Below are positions 54,224-64,000 of a stretch of 64,000 bases of DNA, piece by piece. The notes under the pieces were generated by a model. The model worked only from the letters and a program-made list of their open reading frames with translations, had not been told where the DNA came from and did no database searches. This DNA comes from Robertmurraya sp. FSL R5-0851 (GTDB taxonomy: Bacteria > Bacillota > Bacilli > Bacillales > Cytobacillaceae), in the NCBI RefSeq assembly GCF_038002965.1, contig NZ_JBBOOE010000001.1:3081001-3145000 (forward strand), in the 5' to 3' direction. The position numbers and the translations under genes are program-made. Each line of letters starts with the position of its first letter. Within the stretch, counting starts at the first letter, position 1.

Positions 54224-55270
54224 TTATTTTTTTTCATAAAAATTTTTGAAGAGAAGGTCTACTGCAGAAGTAACCGGCTGATCACCCTCAACAACAGCTT
54301 TTTCTAGCTGAGGAAGTAATTCTTTTATTTTTTCATGAGCATAAAACTGTAACTGAAGTTGATCTGTGATTAAGGCGTGCATCCAATCCTTTGTTTGTTT
54401 TCTTCTTCGCTCTTCAAACACTCCTGTTTGTGTCGTTTCATGGATAAATCGTTCCATCGTCTTCCAAATTTCTTCGATTCCTTTATTATATAAACTTGAG
54501 CAAACATAGGCTCTCGTTTCCCACCCTGTAGTAGAGGGTTGTAGAAAATGCAGAATTCGATTATATTCATCCTTCGTTTTTCGTGCAAAAGCTTCATTAT
54601 CACCATCCGCTTTATTTACGACAATGGCGTCGGCAAGCTCCATGATACCCTTTTTCATCCCTTGTAGCTCGTCACCAGCACCTGTTAGCACTAGGAGCAT
54701 AAAGAAGTCTACCATGTCTCTTACCATCACTTCGCTTTGTCCCACCCCAACGGTCTCAACAATAATCACTTCGTAACCTGCGGCTTCACAAAGAGCAATA
54801 GACTCCTTTGTTTTTCGGTGTACGCCACCTAGCTTTCCTCCCGTAGGGGACGGCCGAATAAAGGCCATCTTTGACCTAGATAGATGTTCCATTCTCGTTT
54901 TGTCCCCTAAAATACTTCCTCCACTCCGCTTAGAGCTCGGATCAACAGCTAGAACAGCTACCTTAATGCCTTGCTCACATAAGTACATCCCAAATGAGTC
55001 AATAAAGGTACTTTTTCCCGCTCCTGGCACACCTGTAATGCCAATTCGAACCGAGTTACCTGAGAAGGGAAGAATTTGTTGAAGGAGATCCTGCGCCTTT
55101 TTAAAATGGTGGTCAGCATTGCTTTCGATTAAAGTGATCGCTTGAGCAAGCATCGAGCGATTTCCATTCCTAAGTCCTGAACAAAGCTCCTCGACCGTTG
55201 GAGCATTATTCACTTTTTTGTGAAACCGTTTTGCAGAAGAAACGCTATTATCTAAATGATTATCATTCAT
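54224..55270 (-). CDS. meaB: Methylmalonyl-CoA mutase-associated GTPase MeaB
   Basis: G3E-family GTPase that gates B12 loading and protects MutAB from inactivation. It has 348 residues. G1 is GVPGAGKST, then VDPSSKRSGGSILGDKTRM, the switch ETVGVGQSE and NKADGD for guanine. Its ATG shares a base with the mutB stop, so it is translationally coupled. Last gene in mutA-mutB-meaB. Confidence 0.95.
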   Translation of the reverse strand: MNDNHLDNSVSSAKRFHKKVNNAPTVEELCSGLRNGNRSMLAQAITLIESNADHHFKKAQDLLQQILPFSGNSVRIGITGVPGAGKSTFIDSFGMYLCEQGIKVAVLAVDPSSKRSGGSILGDKTRMEHLSRSKMAFIRPSPTGGKLGGVHRKTKESIALCEAAGYEVIIVETVGVGQSEVMVRDMVDFFMLLVLTGAGDELQGMKKGIMELADAIVVNKADGDNEAFARKTKDEYNRILHFLQPSTTGWETRAYVCSSLYNKGIEEIWKTMERFIHETTQTGVFEERRRKQTKDWMHALITDQLQLQFYAHEKIKELLPQLEKAVVEGDQPVTSAVDLLFKNFYEKK

Positions 55271-57450
55271 TACTTCTCCACTTCCTCATAGCCTAATCGC
55301 TCGTAGATCGCTCTTACCACCTTTTGAGCAGCTACTGGAATGACGGTCCCTGGTCCAAAAATTGCGGCAGCCCCTTGGCGATATAAATAATCATAATCTT
55401 GCGCAGGGATTACGCCACCGATTACTACTAAAATATCATTTCGACCTAAGTCCTTTAATTCTTTCATTAATTTTGGAAGCAGTGTTTTATGACCGGCAGC
55501 AAGTGAGCTTATGCCAATCACGTGAACATCATTTTCAATCGCTTGTAAAGCGGTCTCCTTTGGTGTTTGGAATAACGGTCCAATATCCACATCAAATCCT
55601 AAATCAGCAAAAGCTGTTGATATCACTTTTGCTCCCCTATCGTGACCGTCCTGTCCCATCTTGGCTATAAGAATTCTTGGCCGGCGTCCTTCGTTTTGTA
55701 GAAATTCCTCTGTCATGAGCTGAACTTCTTTCATTTCTTCTTCATTCGAGTACGCAGAGCTATATACTCCACTAATTGAGCGGATAATGGCTTTGTGTCT
55801 TCCAGCAACAACTTCCACCGCATCAGATATTTCCCCGATTGTTGCACGAGCTCTAGCTGCGCTAACCGCAAGTTCAAGGAGGTTTCCTTCGCCTGTCTGT
55901 GCTCCTTTTGTTAATGCTTCTAATGTTCGTTTTACTTCTTTCTCGTCTCTATTTGCTTTTACGTATGCCAGTTTTTCAATTTGTTTTAATCTGACTGCTG
56001 TATTATCTATGTCTAAAATCTCAATATCTTCTTCTTTATCAACTCGGTATCGATTGACACCGATGATTGTTTCCTCACCTGAGTCAATTTTGGCTTGGCG
56101 CTTAGCTGCCGCTTCTTCAATCTTCATTTTTGGCAAGCCCGTTTCAATTGCTTTTGCCATTCCACCTAGCTCTTCAATCTCTTCGATATGCTCCCACGCA
56201 CGTTTAATCAACTCATCTGTCAGAGCCTCCACATAATACGATCCACCCCAAGGGTCAATCACATTCGTGATACCAGTCTCTTCCTGAAGAAACAACTGTG
56301 TATTGCGAGCAATTCTAGCAGAAAAATCGGTTGGAAGTGCAATGGCCTCATCTAAAGCATTGGTGTGAAGTGATTGAGTATGTCCCATCGCTGCCGCATG
56401 AGCTTCTATAAGGGTGCGCGTTACATTATTAAACGGATCCTGTTCCGTTAAGCTCCACCCAGATGTTTGGGAATGGGTACGCAAGACAAGCGATTTTTCA
56501 CTTTGAGGAGAAAACGTCTTCATCATCTTTGCCCAAATATAACGTCCCGCCCTCATTTTAGCTACTTCCATAAAATAATTCATACCAATCGCCCAAAAAA
56601 ATGATAATCTCGGAGCAAAGGAATCGATATCAATCCCCGCTTTTAGACCTGTTCGAACATATTCGAGTCCGTCAGCTAGTGTATAAGCAAGCTCGATATC
56701 AGCTGGTGCTCCTGCTTCTTGCATATGATATCCTGAAATACTAATGCTATTGAATTTTGGCATATGCTTAGAAGTATACGAAAAAATATCAGAGATAATT
56801 TTCATCGACATTTCTGGTGGATAAATATATGTATTACGAACCATATATTCTTTTAAAATATCATTTTGTATCGTCCCAGATAACTGATCCTTACTTACCC
56901 CTTGCTCTTCAGCCGTTACAATGTAAAAGGCCATGATCGGCAAAACCGCTCCATTCATCGTCATCGAGACTGACATCTGGTCTAGAGGAATGCCATCAAA
57001 CAAAGTTTTCATATCAAGGATTGAATCAATAGCCACACCGGCTTTACCTACGTCACCTTCGACGCGTGGATGATCAGAGTCATAGCCTCGATGAGTGGCT
57101 AAATCAAATGCTACAGACAAACCTTTTTGTCCCATTGCTAAATTCCTGCGATAAAATGCATTACTTTCCTCTGCGGTCGAAAAGCCTGCATACTGTCTTA
57201 CCGTCCAAGGTCTATTTACATACATCGTTGGATAGGGTCCCCTTGTAAAGGGGGGCAAACCAGGTAAATCTCCAAGATGGGCTAAATGATCGCGGTCCTC
57301 TCTTGTATAAAGAGACTTTATCCTGATTTGTTCATTTGTTTCGTAAAATAAATCGTCTATGGAAGCCAGTATTTCTTCTTTTTCTCGTCTACTTTTTTCT
57401 TCCTTATAAGACGATATCTTTATTTGACGAAAATTGGGTTTGTTAAGCAT
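55270..57450 (-). CDS. mutB: Methylmalonyl-CoA mutase large (catalytic) subunit
   Basis: B12 enzyme that isomerises (2R)-methylmalonyl-CoA to succinyl-CoA. It has 726 residues. The TIM barrel spans about residues 40-550, with [19 protein letters not shown] and the substrate-binding TMTMNG-like [10 protein letters not shown]. The C-terminal cobalamin domain has the base-off motif DGHDRGAKV (DxHxxG) and then [15 protein letters not shown] 57450 overlaps the end of mutA and has GGAGG. Confidence 0.96.
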   Translation of the reverse strand: MLNKPNFRQIKISSYKEEKSRREKEEILASIDDLFYETNEQIRIKSLYTREDRDHLAHLGDLPGLPPFTRGPYPTMYVNRPWTVRQYAGFSTAEESNAFYRRNLAMGQKGLSVAFDLATHRGYDSDHPRVEGDVGKAGVAIDSILDMKTLFDGIPLDQMSVSMTMNGAVLPIMAFYIVTAEEQGVSKDQLSGTIQNDILKEYMVRNTYIYPPEMSMKIISDIFSYTSKHMPKFNSISISGYHMQEAGAPADIELAYTLADGLEYVRTGLKAGIDIDSFAPRLSFFWAIGMNYFMEVAKMRAGRYIWAKMMKTFSPQSEKSLVLRTHSQTSGWSLTEQDPFNNVTRTLIEAHAAAMGHTQSLHTNALDEAIALPTDFSARIARNTQLFLQEETGITNVIDPWGGSYYVEALTDELIKRAWEHIEEIEELGGMAKAIETGLPKMKIEEAAAKRQAKIDSGEETIIGVNRYRVDKEEDIEILDIDNTAVRLKQIEKLAYVKANRDEKEVKRTLEALTKGAQTGEGNLLELAVSAARARATIGEISDAVEVVAGRHKAIIRSISGVYSSAYSNEEEMKEVQLMTEEFLQNEGRRPRILIAKMGQDGHDRGAKVISTAFADLGFDVDIGPLFQTPKETALQAIENDVHVIGISSLAAGHKTLLPKLMKELKDLGRNDILVVIGGVIPAQDYDYLYRQGAAAIFGPGTVIPVAAQKVVRAIYERLGYEEVEK

Positions 57451-59266
57451 GTGTAGTTTCCTCCATTTCAGTCAAGAGACTCAATAGAGAATCATAGCAG
57501 TTACTTTTACGATGAAAAAAGCCCCTTACACCTGTTTGAAGCCACACATCCTTATGTTCAGCAAGCCCACCCAAATATAGTCTTTTTTCTGGATAAATCG
57601 CCTGAAATTCTTTCACGATGGATAGCCCCCATTCTTCAAACTCTCCATATGCTCCACACAAACAGTAGGTTGAATAGTTGCTGCTATCAATATATTTCTT
57701 AATTTGTTTCCAACTGTCCGTTTCCTCACTTTTTTCCGTAACAATTCCACCTGGTGCAAGAAAGCCTGCAACAAAATCTGCTTGTGGTTTAAACTGTTTG
57801 ACTCCACCGATACAGATTACCCCTACGACTGGTTTCTGTTCTAGTTTTTCAGACATTCTTCTAAGGTTTTCATAGGGTTCTGAAAGTCTAGATTGCTTTA
57901 GTTCAGGTATCTTTATTGCTACATCTTCAGGTGTAACTTTTTGCTGGACGCTTAATTTTAATGGTTGATCTTGCAAATTTGCGTATATATTGGTACCGAT
58001 AATCGATTGTTGTCTTGTGAAACTATCATTCTTTCTATTTTCCAATACTTTAGAGAGTTGAGATTGAATCTCTCCATCAACAAGAGAAGATAGCATTCCA
58101 CCAGAATCATCAATTTGTATAAACAACTCCCATGCCTTATTGGCAATCTCGTCAGTTAGTTCTTCTATATACCAGGAACCTCCAGCCGGATCATGTGTTT
58201 TACAAATAAGCGCTTCTTCTTTTAGAATAAGTTGCGTATTTCGAGCCATTCGCTCTGAGAATTCTCCTCCGTTCCCTTCGAGCTCATTATATGGACTAAC
58301 ATGCAAATATTGAACCCCTCCGATAACTGCAGCAAATGCTTCATTACTAGAACGAAGAAGATTCACATATGGGTCATACACTGTTTTGGTAAAGGTAGAC
58401 GTTCGTGCTGATATGACCATTTTTTGGTTTTCTTTACTTCCTCCGTATGCTTTTACGATTTCACCCCAAAGCATGCGAGCTGCTCTTAACTTAGCAATTT
58501 CCATAAAGAAATTAGCTCCTATTGAGAAGTGAAAAATATATTTAGATAGTATGGTTTCAATCGGTATGTTTCGGTTTGAGAGTTCTTCTAGGTGGAATAC
58601 AGCAGATGCAAGCGAAATCGCAATCTCTTGAACTGCGTTAGCTCCCCCATTATGATAGGGAGATGTGTCAACAAGAATTGTTTTTAATTCTGGGAATTTT
58701 TGTGAGGTAATTTGAATATTTGTTGCTAGTTCATCATACACAGCATTCACTGGCTCTCTTAAATAGCCATCTGAAGCCAATTGGGCTAGCGGATCTGTTG
58801 CAATAAAGCCTTGTACATCACTTATCTCTTTGATGCTACAGAGCTCTGAGACGAGTTTGGATTGCTGACTTTTTTTTACATGCACACAAATTGGGAAACG
58901 GTCGGTAAACTCTTCAAATATAGATTGATATGAGATATCTTCTTGAACAGAGAAAGAAACAGCGGTCTGTCCACCTTTGATTGCAGCTTCTATCTTATCT
59001 TTTAGTTCATTTGCAGTCGACGCTTGAATAGTCTGAGCAATTCTCCATGGTTGTTTCTGATCACCGTACGAATCAATTCCTCTCCGATAATCTGGGACAC
59101 CTGGAAATTGAGAAACATGTTGTTCTTTCTTAAAATAAAGCGGTTTCAATTTTATCTGTTCGTATGTACGATTTATTAATTGTTCTACCTTTTTTCCTTT
59201 CAGTGACTGTTCACTTTTTTTGATCCAGTCTTTTTCTTGCCAAAGTGGGAATGACGCATGTTTCAT
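57443..59266 (-). CDS. mutA: Methylmalonyl-CoA mutase small subunit
   Basis: Non-catalytic beta chain of the mutase, about 607 residues. The barrel is recognisable ([49 protein letters not shown]). The C-terminal flavodoxin-like part lacks the B12 histidine motif, as expected for MutA. The frame opens at GTG 59377, but a promoter lies there, so the start must be internal. ATG 59266 (MKHASFPLW) gives a typical N-terminus; ATG 59281 is possible. Neither has a good SD. A GGAGGGAGG at 59312-59320 has no start codon at proper distance. Confidence 0.88.
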   Translation of the reverse strand: MKHASFPLWQEKDWIKKSEQSLKGKKVEQLINRTYEQIKLKPLYFKKEQHVSQFPGVPDYRRGIDSYGDQKQPWRIAQTIQASTANELKDKIEAAIKGGQTAVSFSVQEDISYQSIFEEFTDRFPICVHVKKSQQSKLVSELCSIKEISDVQGFIATDPLAQLASDGYLREPVNAVYDELATNIQITSQKFPELKTILVDTSPYHNGGANAVQEIAISLASAVFHLEELSNRNIPIETILSKYIFHFSIGANFFMEIAKLRAARMLWGEIVKAYGGSKENQKMVISARTSTFTKTVYDPYVNLLRSSNEAFAAVIGGVQYLHVSPYNELEGNGGEFSERMARNTQLILKEEALICKTHDPAGGSWYIEELTDEIANKAWELFIQIDDSGGMLSSLVDGEIQSQLSKVLENRKNDSFTRQQSIIGTNIYANLQDQPLKLSVQQKVTPEDVAIKIPELKQSRLSEPYENLRRMSEKLEQKPVVGVICIGGVKQFKPQADFVAGFLAPGGIVTEKSEETDSWKQIKKYIDSSNYSTYCLCGAYGEFEEWGLSIVKEFQAIYPEKRLYLGGLAEHKDVWLQTGVRGFFHRKSNCYDSLLSLLTEMEETTHA

Positions 59267-59365
59267 ATCTCTTATTTGCATTGTATGCCGTGCAAAATCT
59301 GCTACGGCTTCCCTCCCTCCGAAAGATAAATTGAGGTAAAATTCAAAATTATTGATCTTACCCTT

Positions 59366-59393
59366 ATTGTAGTACACTTGGGAATAATTGCAA
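59366..59393 (-). promoter_or_regulatory. sigma-A promoter of mutA-mutB-meaB
   Basis: On the minus strand TTGCAA (59388-59393), 16-nt spacer, TACAAT (59366-59371). It lies between the bkdB terminator and mutA, so the mut genes can be transcribed apart from the bkd operon. Confidence 0.55.
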
Positions 59394-59397
59394 AGAA

Positions 59398-59430
59398 GAA
59401 AAACCGCTGTCTAATTGACAACGGCCTTTT
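59398..59430 (-). terminator. bkd operon terminator
   Basis: Eight-bp stem (59404-59411 with 59417-59424, one mismatch), followed on the minus strand by TTTTTCTT. Confidence 0.7.
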
Positions 59431-59433
59431 GTC

Positions 59434-60696
59434 TTAGTAGATTGATGTATTTTCTTTTGTGGTAGCCTCAAGGATATCTTTCACCCGTTTTAAGAATCTT
59501 CCGCACACAAGACCATCAAGAACGCGGTGATCAAGCGATAGACAAAGATTAACCATGTCTCTTACAGCAATCATTCCGCCATTCATTACCACCGGACGTT
59601 TAACAATGGACTCTACCTGTAGAATGGCTGCCTGAGGGTAATTAATAATTCCCATAGATTGTACAGATCCGAACGAACCAGTGTTGTTAACAGTGAATGT
59701 TCCACCTTGCATATCAGTACTTGTTAATTTTCCAGCTCTTACTTTAGAAGCTAATTCCGTTATTTCTCTCGCAATCCCTTTAATGGTCTTTTCATCCGCG
59801 TGTTTAATAACTGGAACATATAAAGCATCCTCCGTTGCAACTGCGATGGAAATATTAATATCCTTCTTCTGAATAATTTTATCTCCTGCCCACATAGAGT
59901 TCATTTGTGGAAATTCCTTTAAAGCTTGAGCAACTGCTTTTACAAAGAATGCAAAGAACGTTAAGTTAAATCCTTCTTTTGCCTTAAACTCCGATTTGAT
60001 GGAGTTTCTGTATGCAACTAAATTTGTCACATCGACTTCAACCATTGTCCAGGCATGTGGTGCCTCATGCTTGGAGCGTAACATATTGGCCGCTATCGCT
60101 TTTCTAACACCTGTGACTGGAATTTCTATATCTCCGGCTGTTACAGGAACATCCATTGGAGCAGGCGGTGCTTTTTCTACCGCTTTTGGTGCTGGAGCTG
60201 TTGGAACAGCTACAGCTTTTTCTTGAGGTGTTGGAATGGCTCCGGATTCTATAATCGCTTGAAGATCTTTACGCGTAATTCTGCCACCCGCTCCAGAACC
60301 TGACACCTGAGTTAAGTCAATTCCATGCTCCGCAGAAAGCTTTAAGACTGCAGGTGAATAGCGTGCTTTATTTGGCGCATCACTTACTTCAGTCTTAAGA
60401 ACTTCCATATTAGATGGCTTAGAATCAACCGATTCCTCTTGTTTACGATTGTCGCCCTCGACTTCGATTGTACAAATGATGGCGCCGACCTCTAATGTGT
60501 CTCCTTCATTGGCGATGAGTTCAACAATTTTCCCAGAGAAGGATGAAGGTACTTCTGCATTTACTTTATCCGTCATTACCTCTGCTAGAGGATCGTATTT
60601 GTTTACCGTGTCTCCAACTGAAACGAGCCATTTGCTAATCGTTCCTTCTGTAACACTCTCCCCAAGCTGAGGCATTTTGATTTGTTCAATAGCCAA
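59434..60696 (-). CDS. bkdB: Branched-chain 2-oxoacid dehydrogenase E2 (lipoamide acyltransferase)
   Basis: Core acyltransferase of the BKD complex, 420 residues. The lipoyl domain has the lipoylated lysine in MTDKVNAEVPS, and the peripheral-subunit binding domain is YSPAVLKLSAEHGIDLTQVSGSG (residues ~110-140). A Pro/Ala-rich linker follows, then the catalytic domain with the conserved DHRVLDG. TTG 60696 with AAGGAGG is the start. Last gene of the operon. Confidence 0.95.
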   Translation of the reverse strand: MAIEQIKMPQLGESVTEGTISKWLVSVGDTVNKYDPLAEVMTDKVNAEVPSSFSGKIVELIANEGDTLEVGAIICTIEVEGDNRKQEESVDSKPSNMEVLKTEVSDAPNKARYSPAVLKLSAEHGIDLTQVSGSGAGGRITRKDLQAIIESGAIPTPQEKAVAVPTAPAPKAVEKAPPAPMDVPVTAGDIEIPVTGVRKAIAANMLRSKHEAPHAWTMVEVDVTNLVAYRNSIKSEFKAKEGFNLTFFAFFVKAVAQALKEFPQMNSMWAGDKIIQKKDINISIAVATEDALYVPVIKHADEKTIKGIAREITELASKVRAGKLTSTDMQGGTFTVNNTGSFGSVQSMGIINYPQAAILQVESIVKRPVVMNGGMIAVRDMVNLCLSLDHRVLDGLVCGRFLKRVKDILEATTKENTSIY

Positions 60697-60728
60697 TTCG
60701 TTACCTCCTTGTTAACCTTTAATCCCTA

Positions 60729-61712
60729 TTAAAATTCAGCAAGCTCACGCATTGCTTTTTCGACCTTATCTGGATTTACCATAAAGTATTTTTCCATCGT
60801 TGGTGCGTATGGCATAGCTGGTACGTCAGGGCCCGCTAAGCGCTTTATCGGTGCATCCAAATCAAACAAGCAGTTCTCTGCGATGATCGCTGCTACTTCG
60901 CTCATAATGCTGCCTTCCTTGTTATCCTCCGTTACTAATAGGACTTTTCCTGTTTTAGAAGCCGCTTCAATAATTGCCTCTTTATCCAAAGGATACACGG
61001 TACGTAGGTCAAGAATATGGGCTGAAATCCCGTCACTGGCCAATTTTTCTGCGGCTTGTAGAGCAAAGTGAACACATAAACCATATGTGATGACGGTAAT
61101 ATCTTCTCCTTCTCGTTTTACATCTGCTTTACCTATTGGAAGAACATAATCATCAGCCGGAACCTCCCCTTTGATTAAGCGGTAGGCACGCTTATGCTCA
61201 AAAAACAGTACAGGATCATCATCACGAATTGCAGCCTTTAACAGACCTTTTACATCGTAAGGAGTCGAAGGCATCACAATTTTCAGACCTGGCTGATTGG
61301 CAAATACCGCCTCAACGGATTGAGAGTGGTACAGTGCACCGTGAACGCCTCCACCATACGGAGCACGCACTACAATAGGGCAATTCCAATCATTGTTAGA
61401 ACGGTAACGGATTCTTGCTGCTTCGGAAATAATTTGGTTCACTGCGGGCATAATAAAATCAGCAAACTGCATTTCGGCAATAGGTCTCATGCCATACATT
61501 GCGGCACCAATTCCGACTCCTGCAATGGCTGATTCTGCTAGTGGAGTGTCAATTACTCGCGCCTCACCAAATTGATCATATAAACCTTGTGTTGCTTTAA
61601 ACACACCGCCCTTTTTGCCAACGTCTTCTCCTAAGACAAATACTTTCGGATCGCGTTCCATTTCCTCACGAATCGCCATAGTTACCGCATCAATATACGA
61701 GATTACAGGCAT
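60729..61712 (-). CDS. bkdAB: Branched-chain 2-oxoacid dehydrogenase E1 beta subunit
   Basis: Beta chain of the thiamine-diphosphate decarboxylase, 327 residues. Typical runs are LGEDVGKKGGVFKATQGL with the catalytic Glu region, RAPYGGGVHGALYHSQS and the C-terminal DLRTVYPLDKEAI and VTEDN. ATG 61712 has GGGGGAAG. It lies 14 bases after bkdAA. Confidence 0.95.
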   Translation of the reverse strand: MPVISYIDAVTMAIREEMERDPKVFVLGEDVGKKGGVFKATQGLYDQFGEARVIDTPLAESAIAGVGIGAAMYGMRPIAEMQFADFIMPAVNQIISEAARIRYRSNNDWNCPIVVRAPYGGGVHGALYHSQSVEAVFANQPGLKIVMPSTPYDVKGLLKAAIRDDDPVLFFEHKRAYRLIKGEVPADDYVLPIGKADVKREGEDITVITYGLCVHFALQAAEKLASDGISAHILDLRTVYPLDKEAIIEAASKTGKVLLVTEDNKEGSIMSEVAAIIAENCLFDLDAPIKRLAGPDVPAMPYAPTMEKYFMVNPDKVEKAMRELAEF

Positions 61713-61726
61713 TAATTTCTTCCCCC

Positions 61727-62722
61727 TTACTTCTCAGCGTACACATGCTTTAATGCACTTTCAGCAGCTGCATATGGTGCATTTTCTGCATAGTCTGTTG
61801 CTTCATTTACTTGTTTCATTATTCGATCATTAATTTCCTTTGCTAAATCATCATTTAAGAGTCCAACTTCTGTTAGATAAGAAGCAAATGTTAGAATTGG
61901 ATCCTTCGCCTTTGCTTCTGCTACCTCTTCCTGGCCACGGTAGCTTCGGTCATCATCATCAGAGGAGTGAGGAGTTAATCGGTATGAAACGGTTTCTACC
62001 AATGTTGGACCTTCTCCGCGACGACCACGATCCGCAGCTTCTTTCACTGCCTTGTATACTTCAAGAGGATCGTTTCCATCAACCGTTACCCCCGGCATTC
62101 CATAACCAATGGCTCGATCGGAAACATTCTCACATGCCAGTTGTTTTTCAATTGGAACAGAAATCGCATACTTGTTGTTTTCGCACATAAAGATGACTGG
62201 AAGCTTATGAACTCCAGCAAAGTTTGCGCCTTCATGGAAGTCTCCTTGATTTGAAGAACCTTCTCCAAACGTAACGAATGTTACTAAATCTTTGTTTTCC
62301 ATTTTCCCAGCAAGAGCAATTCCAACGGCATGAGGAACTTGTGTAGTTACTGGGGAAGAACCTGTGACAATCCGATTTTTCTTCTGTCCAAAGTGACCTG
62401 GCATTTGACGGCCACCTGAATTTGGATCCTCTTCCTTAGCAAAACCAGACAGCATGAGATCTTTGGCAGTCATACCAAACGTTAAAACTACACCCATATC
62501 TCGATAATACGGAAGAACATAATCCTTCTCACGATCTAATGCAAATGCTGCACCAACTTGAGCTGCCTCTTGACCTTGACATGAAATAACAAATGGAATT
62601 TTCCCCGCGCGATTTAACAGCCACATCCTCTCATCAATTCGACGAGCAAGCAGCATCATTTCATACATTTCTAAGACAGTTTCATCACTCAAACCTAACG
62701 CAAGATGACGATTTTCACCCAT
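61727..62722 (-). CDS. bkdAA: Branched-chain 2-oxoacid dehydrogenase E1 alpha subunit
   Basis: Alpha chain of E1, 331 residues. The thiamine-binding motif GEGSSNQGDFHEGANFA (GDG-type), followed by NNKYAISVPIEKQ, is clear. SYRLTPHSSDDDDRSYRG is the phosphorylation-loop equivalent. ATG 62722 has GGAGG at 8 nt; ATG 62728 is only 2 nt from it. Confidence 0.95.
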   Translation of the reverse strand: MGENRHLALGLSDETVLEMYEMMLLARRIDERMWLLNRAGKIPFVISCQGQEAAQVGAAFALDREKDYVLPYYRDMGVVLTFGMTAKDLMLSGFAKEEDPNSGGRQMPGHFGQKKNRIVTGSSPVTTQVPHAVGIALAGKMENKDLVTFVTFGEGSSNQGDFHEGANFAGVHKLPVIFMCENNKYAISVPIEKQLACENVSDRAIGYGMPGVTVDGNDPLEVYKAVKEAADRGRRGEGPTLVETVSYRLTPHSSDDDDRSYRGQEEVAEAKAKDPILTFASYLTEVGLLNDDLAKEINDRIMKQVNEATDYAENAPYAAAESALKHVYAEK

Positions 62723-62793
62723 TATCATAACCTCCTATTTAACGGTGACAGACACCACTTGTGGACATTTGTATTTACGGAGCGGACACTCCA

Positions 62794-64000
62794 TCACCCG
62801 TGTAACGCCTTTCCATCTACGGCAAGGGCTGCTTCTCCGATTGCTTCAGACAACGAAGGATGAGGGTGAATCGTATGAGCGATTTCCCACGGTGTTGCAT
62901 CCAATACTCTAGCCAACCCTGCCTCTGAAATCATATCTGTTACATGCGGTCCGATCATATGGACACCTAAAATATCATCCGTTTTCTTATCAGCAATGAT
63001 TTTTACAAATCCATCTGATTCACCGTACACCAGTGCTTTTCCGATGGCTCGGAAGGAGAATTTCCCTACTTTTACTTCAAATCCTTTCTCCGTTGCTTCT
63101 TCCTCTGTGTATCCTACACTTGCTACCTCAGGATTAGAGTATATACACTTAGAAATGAGACTATAATCTATTGGAGAAGGATTCTCCCGGGCAATATGCT
63201 CAACCGCAACAATTCCTTCATGCGAAGCAACATGAGCCAACTGTAGTCCGCCAATGACATCACCAATGGCATAAATATGGGATTCCTTTGTTTGATAATA
63301 AGAGTTGGTTTTTATAACCCCTCTTTCTATCTCTATATCCGTATTTTCAAGGCCAATTCCTTCCACATTCGCTTGGCGACCTACAGAAACCAAAATCTTC
63401 TCAGCTGAAAATTCCTTAATCGTTCCATTTACATCAGCAGAAATCGAAACAGCATTTTCCTTTTTTAAAGATTCTGGCAACACTTTTGCACTAGTAACCA
63501 ATTTAATTCCTTTTTTCTTCATTAACCGCTGCATTTCCTTTGAAATTTCACGATCTTCTGTAGGAATGATACGATCGCTATACTCTATTACGGTTACTTC
63601 CGTTCCAAAATCTGAAAGCATCGATGCCCACTCAATTCCAATCACACCGCCGCCAACAATAATCATTGAATCCGGAACAGACGTAAGCTGCAATGCTTCA
63701 TCTGAGGTAAGTACATGTGAACCATCGATTTCAAGACCATCTAACGTACGAGGACGCGAACCAGTAGCAACAATGACATTTTTCGGTATCAGCATCATAT
63801 TGTCTTCTCCGCTATTCATCTCTACCGAAACTGTACCTGGCATTGGTGAAAAGATAGAAGGACCTAGAATTCTACCCGTACCTTCATATACACTGATCTT
63901 CCCTTGTTTCATAAGGTGTTGAACCCCCTTATGGAGACCCTCAACTATTTTATTCTTTCTTTCTTGAACCTTACCGAAATCTAATGAAATATTTGAGGCA
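62794..64000 (-). CDS. lpdV: Dihydrolipoyl dehydrogenase E3 (LpdV), 3' part; N-terminus outside the window
   Basis: FAD-dependent E3 of the BKD complex. The frame stays open to the window edge, so the Met at 63912 is internal: upstream codons read NISLDFGKVQERKNKIVEGL. About 401 residues are seen. The NAD motif is GGGVIGIEWASMLSDFG, the second FAD segment reads YAIGDVIGG, and the interface motif is HTIHPHPSLSEA with the active-site His. The first FAD motif and redox CxxxxC are off the edge. First visible gene of lpdV-bkdAA-bkdAB-bkdB. Confidence 0.96.
   Translation of the reverse strand, partial: ASNISLDFGKVQERKNKIVEGLHKGVQHLMKQGKISVYEGTGRILGPSIFSPMPGTVSVEMNSGEDNMMLIPKNVIVATGSRPRTLDGLEIDGSHVLTSDEALQLTSVPDSMIIVGGGVIGIEWASMLSDFGTEVTVIEYSDRIIPTEDREISKEMQRLMKKKGIKLVTSAKVLPESLKKENAVSISADVNGTIKEFSAEKILVSVGRQANVEGIGLENTDIEIERGVIKTNSYYQTKESHIYAIGDVIGGLQLAHVASHEGIVAVEHIARENPSPIDYSLISKCIYSNPEVASVGYTEEEATEKGFEVKVGKFSFRAIGKALVYGESDGFVKIIADKKTDDILGVHMIGPHVTDMISEAGLARVLDATPWEIAHTIHPHPSLSEAIGEAALAVDGKALHG

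Noticed and set aside
55787..56236. 149-codon plus-strand frame
   Set aside because: Antisense shadow of mutB without an SD or protein-like pattern.
62794..63912. lpdV as an N-terminally truncated or frameshifted gene
   Set aside because: The frame stays open past the Met at 63912 to the window edge with family-like sequence, so the truncation is only the window boundary.
63305..63922. 205-codon plus-strand frame
   Set aside because: Fully antisense to lpdV, whose motifs are intact. No SD and serine/isoleucine-rich shadow composition.

Overview
The window is a 64 kb piece of an AT-rich, endospore-forming Bacillaceae chromosome. The gene order follows the Bacillus subtilis ypu/spoVA/spoIIA/yqk/yqj/bkd neighbourhood, read mostly from high to low coordinates because most genes are on the minus strand. 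Unlike B. subtilis, this strain has a methylmalonyl-CoA mutase cluster, so it is a relative outside the B. subtilis group. I cannot name the genus from sequence reading alone. Start codons were chosen by Shine-Dalgarno (SD) position, and many differ from the longest open frame.

Layout. 0-7 kb: dacB (cut by the window edge), an N-terminally extended superoxide dismutase, ypuI, a hypothetical gene, scpB, scpA, ypuF, ribT, a 31-codon membrane miniprotein and lysA. 7-13 kb: sporulation block with spoVAF, spoVAEA, spoVAB, spoVAA (spoVAC, spoVAD and spoVAEB are absent from the operon), sigF, spoIIAB, spoIIAA and dacF, with readable sigma-G, sigma-H and sigma-F type promoters. 13-22 kb: nucleoside salvage (pdp, punA, deoB), xerD, yqzK, fur, spoIIM, a GNAT acetyltransferase, endonuclease Q, nudF, the tiny FtsZ-inhibitor gene mciZ and an aldo-keto reductase. 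22-28.5 kb: yqkE, scoB/scoA diverging from HMG-CoA lyase, yqkD, a lipoprotein, yqkB and a CDGSH Fe-S protein. 28.5-36.8 kb: an SOS locus (YolD-like gene plus Y-family polymerase behind two LexA-like boxes), yqzH, yqjQ, a divergent MocR regulator/DMT exporter pair, yqjP, a proline T-box with proI, and msrA. 37-48 kb: a small membrane ORF, a glycosyltransferase, rnz, a three-gene ABC transporter, zwf, gndA and dinB. 48-54 kb: an orphan cheW, an M20 peptidase, pccB, mce, prli42, an L,D-transpeptidase, yqjA and brxB. 54-64 kb: meaB, mutB, mutA and the bkd genes bkdB, bkdAB, bkdAA and lpdV (cut by the window edge).

How the genes work together. The bkd complex turns branched-chain 2-oxoacids into acyl-CoAs. 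Valine and isoleucine yield propionyl-CoA, which PccB, Mce and MutAB (kept active by MeaB) can carry to succinyl-CoA. Leucine yields HMG-CoA, which the lyase splits to acetoacetate, and ScoAB activates that again. Zwf and GndA form the oxidative pentose phosphate branch. The spoIIA, spoVA, dacB, dacF, spoIIM and mciZ genes cover several compartments and stages of sporulation.

The most unusual structure is a pair of diverged, inverted, non-coding elements of about 0.5 kb (26640-27148 and 44475-44929). They share terminal inverted repeats and four internal copies of a short CGGA-TCCG motif. They look like a MITE-type or structured-RNA repeat family that I do not recognise.
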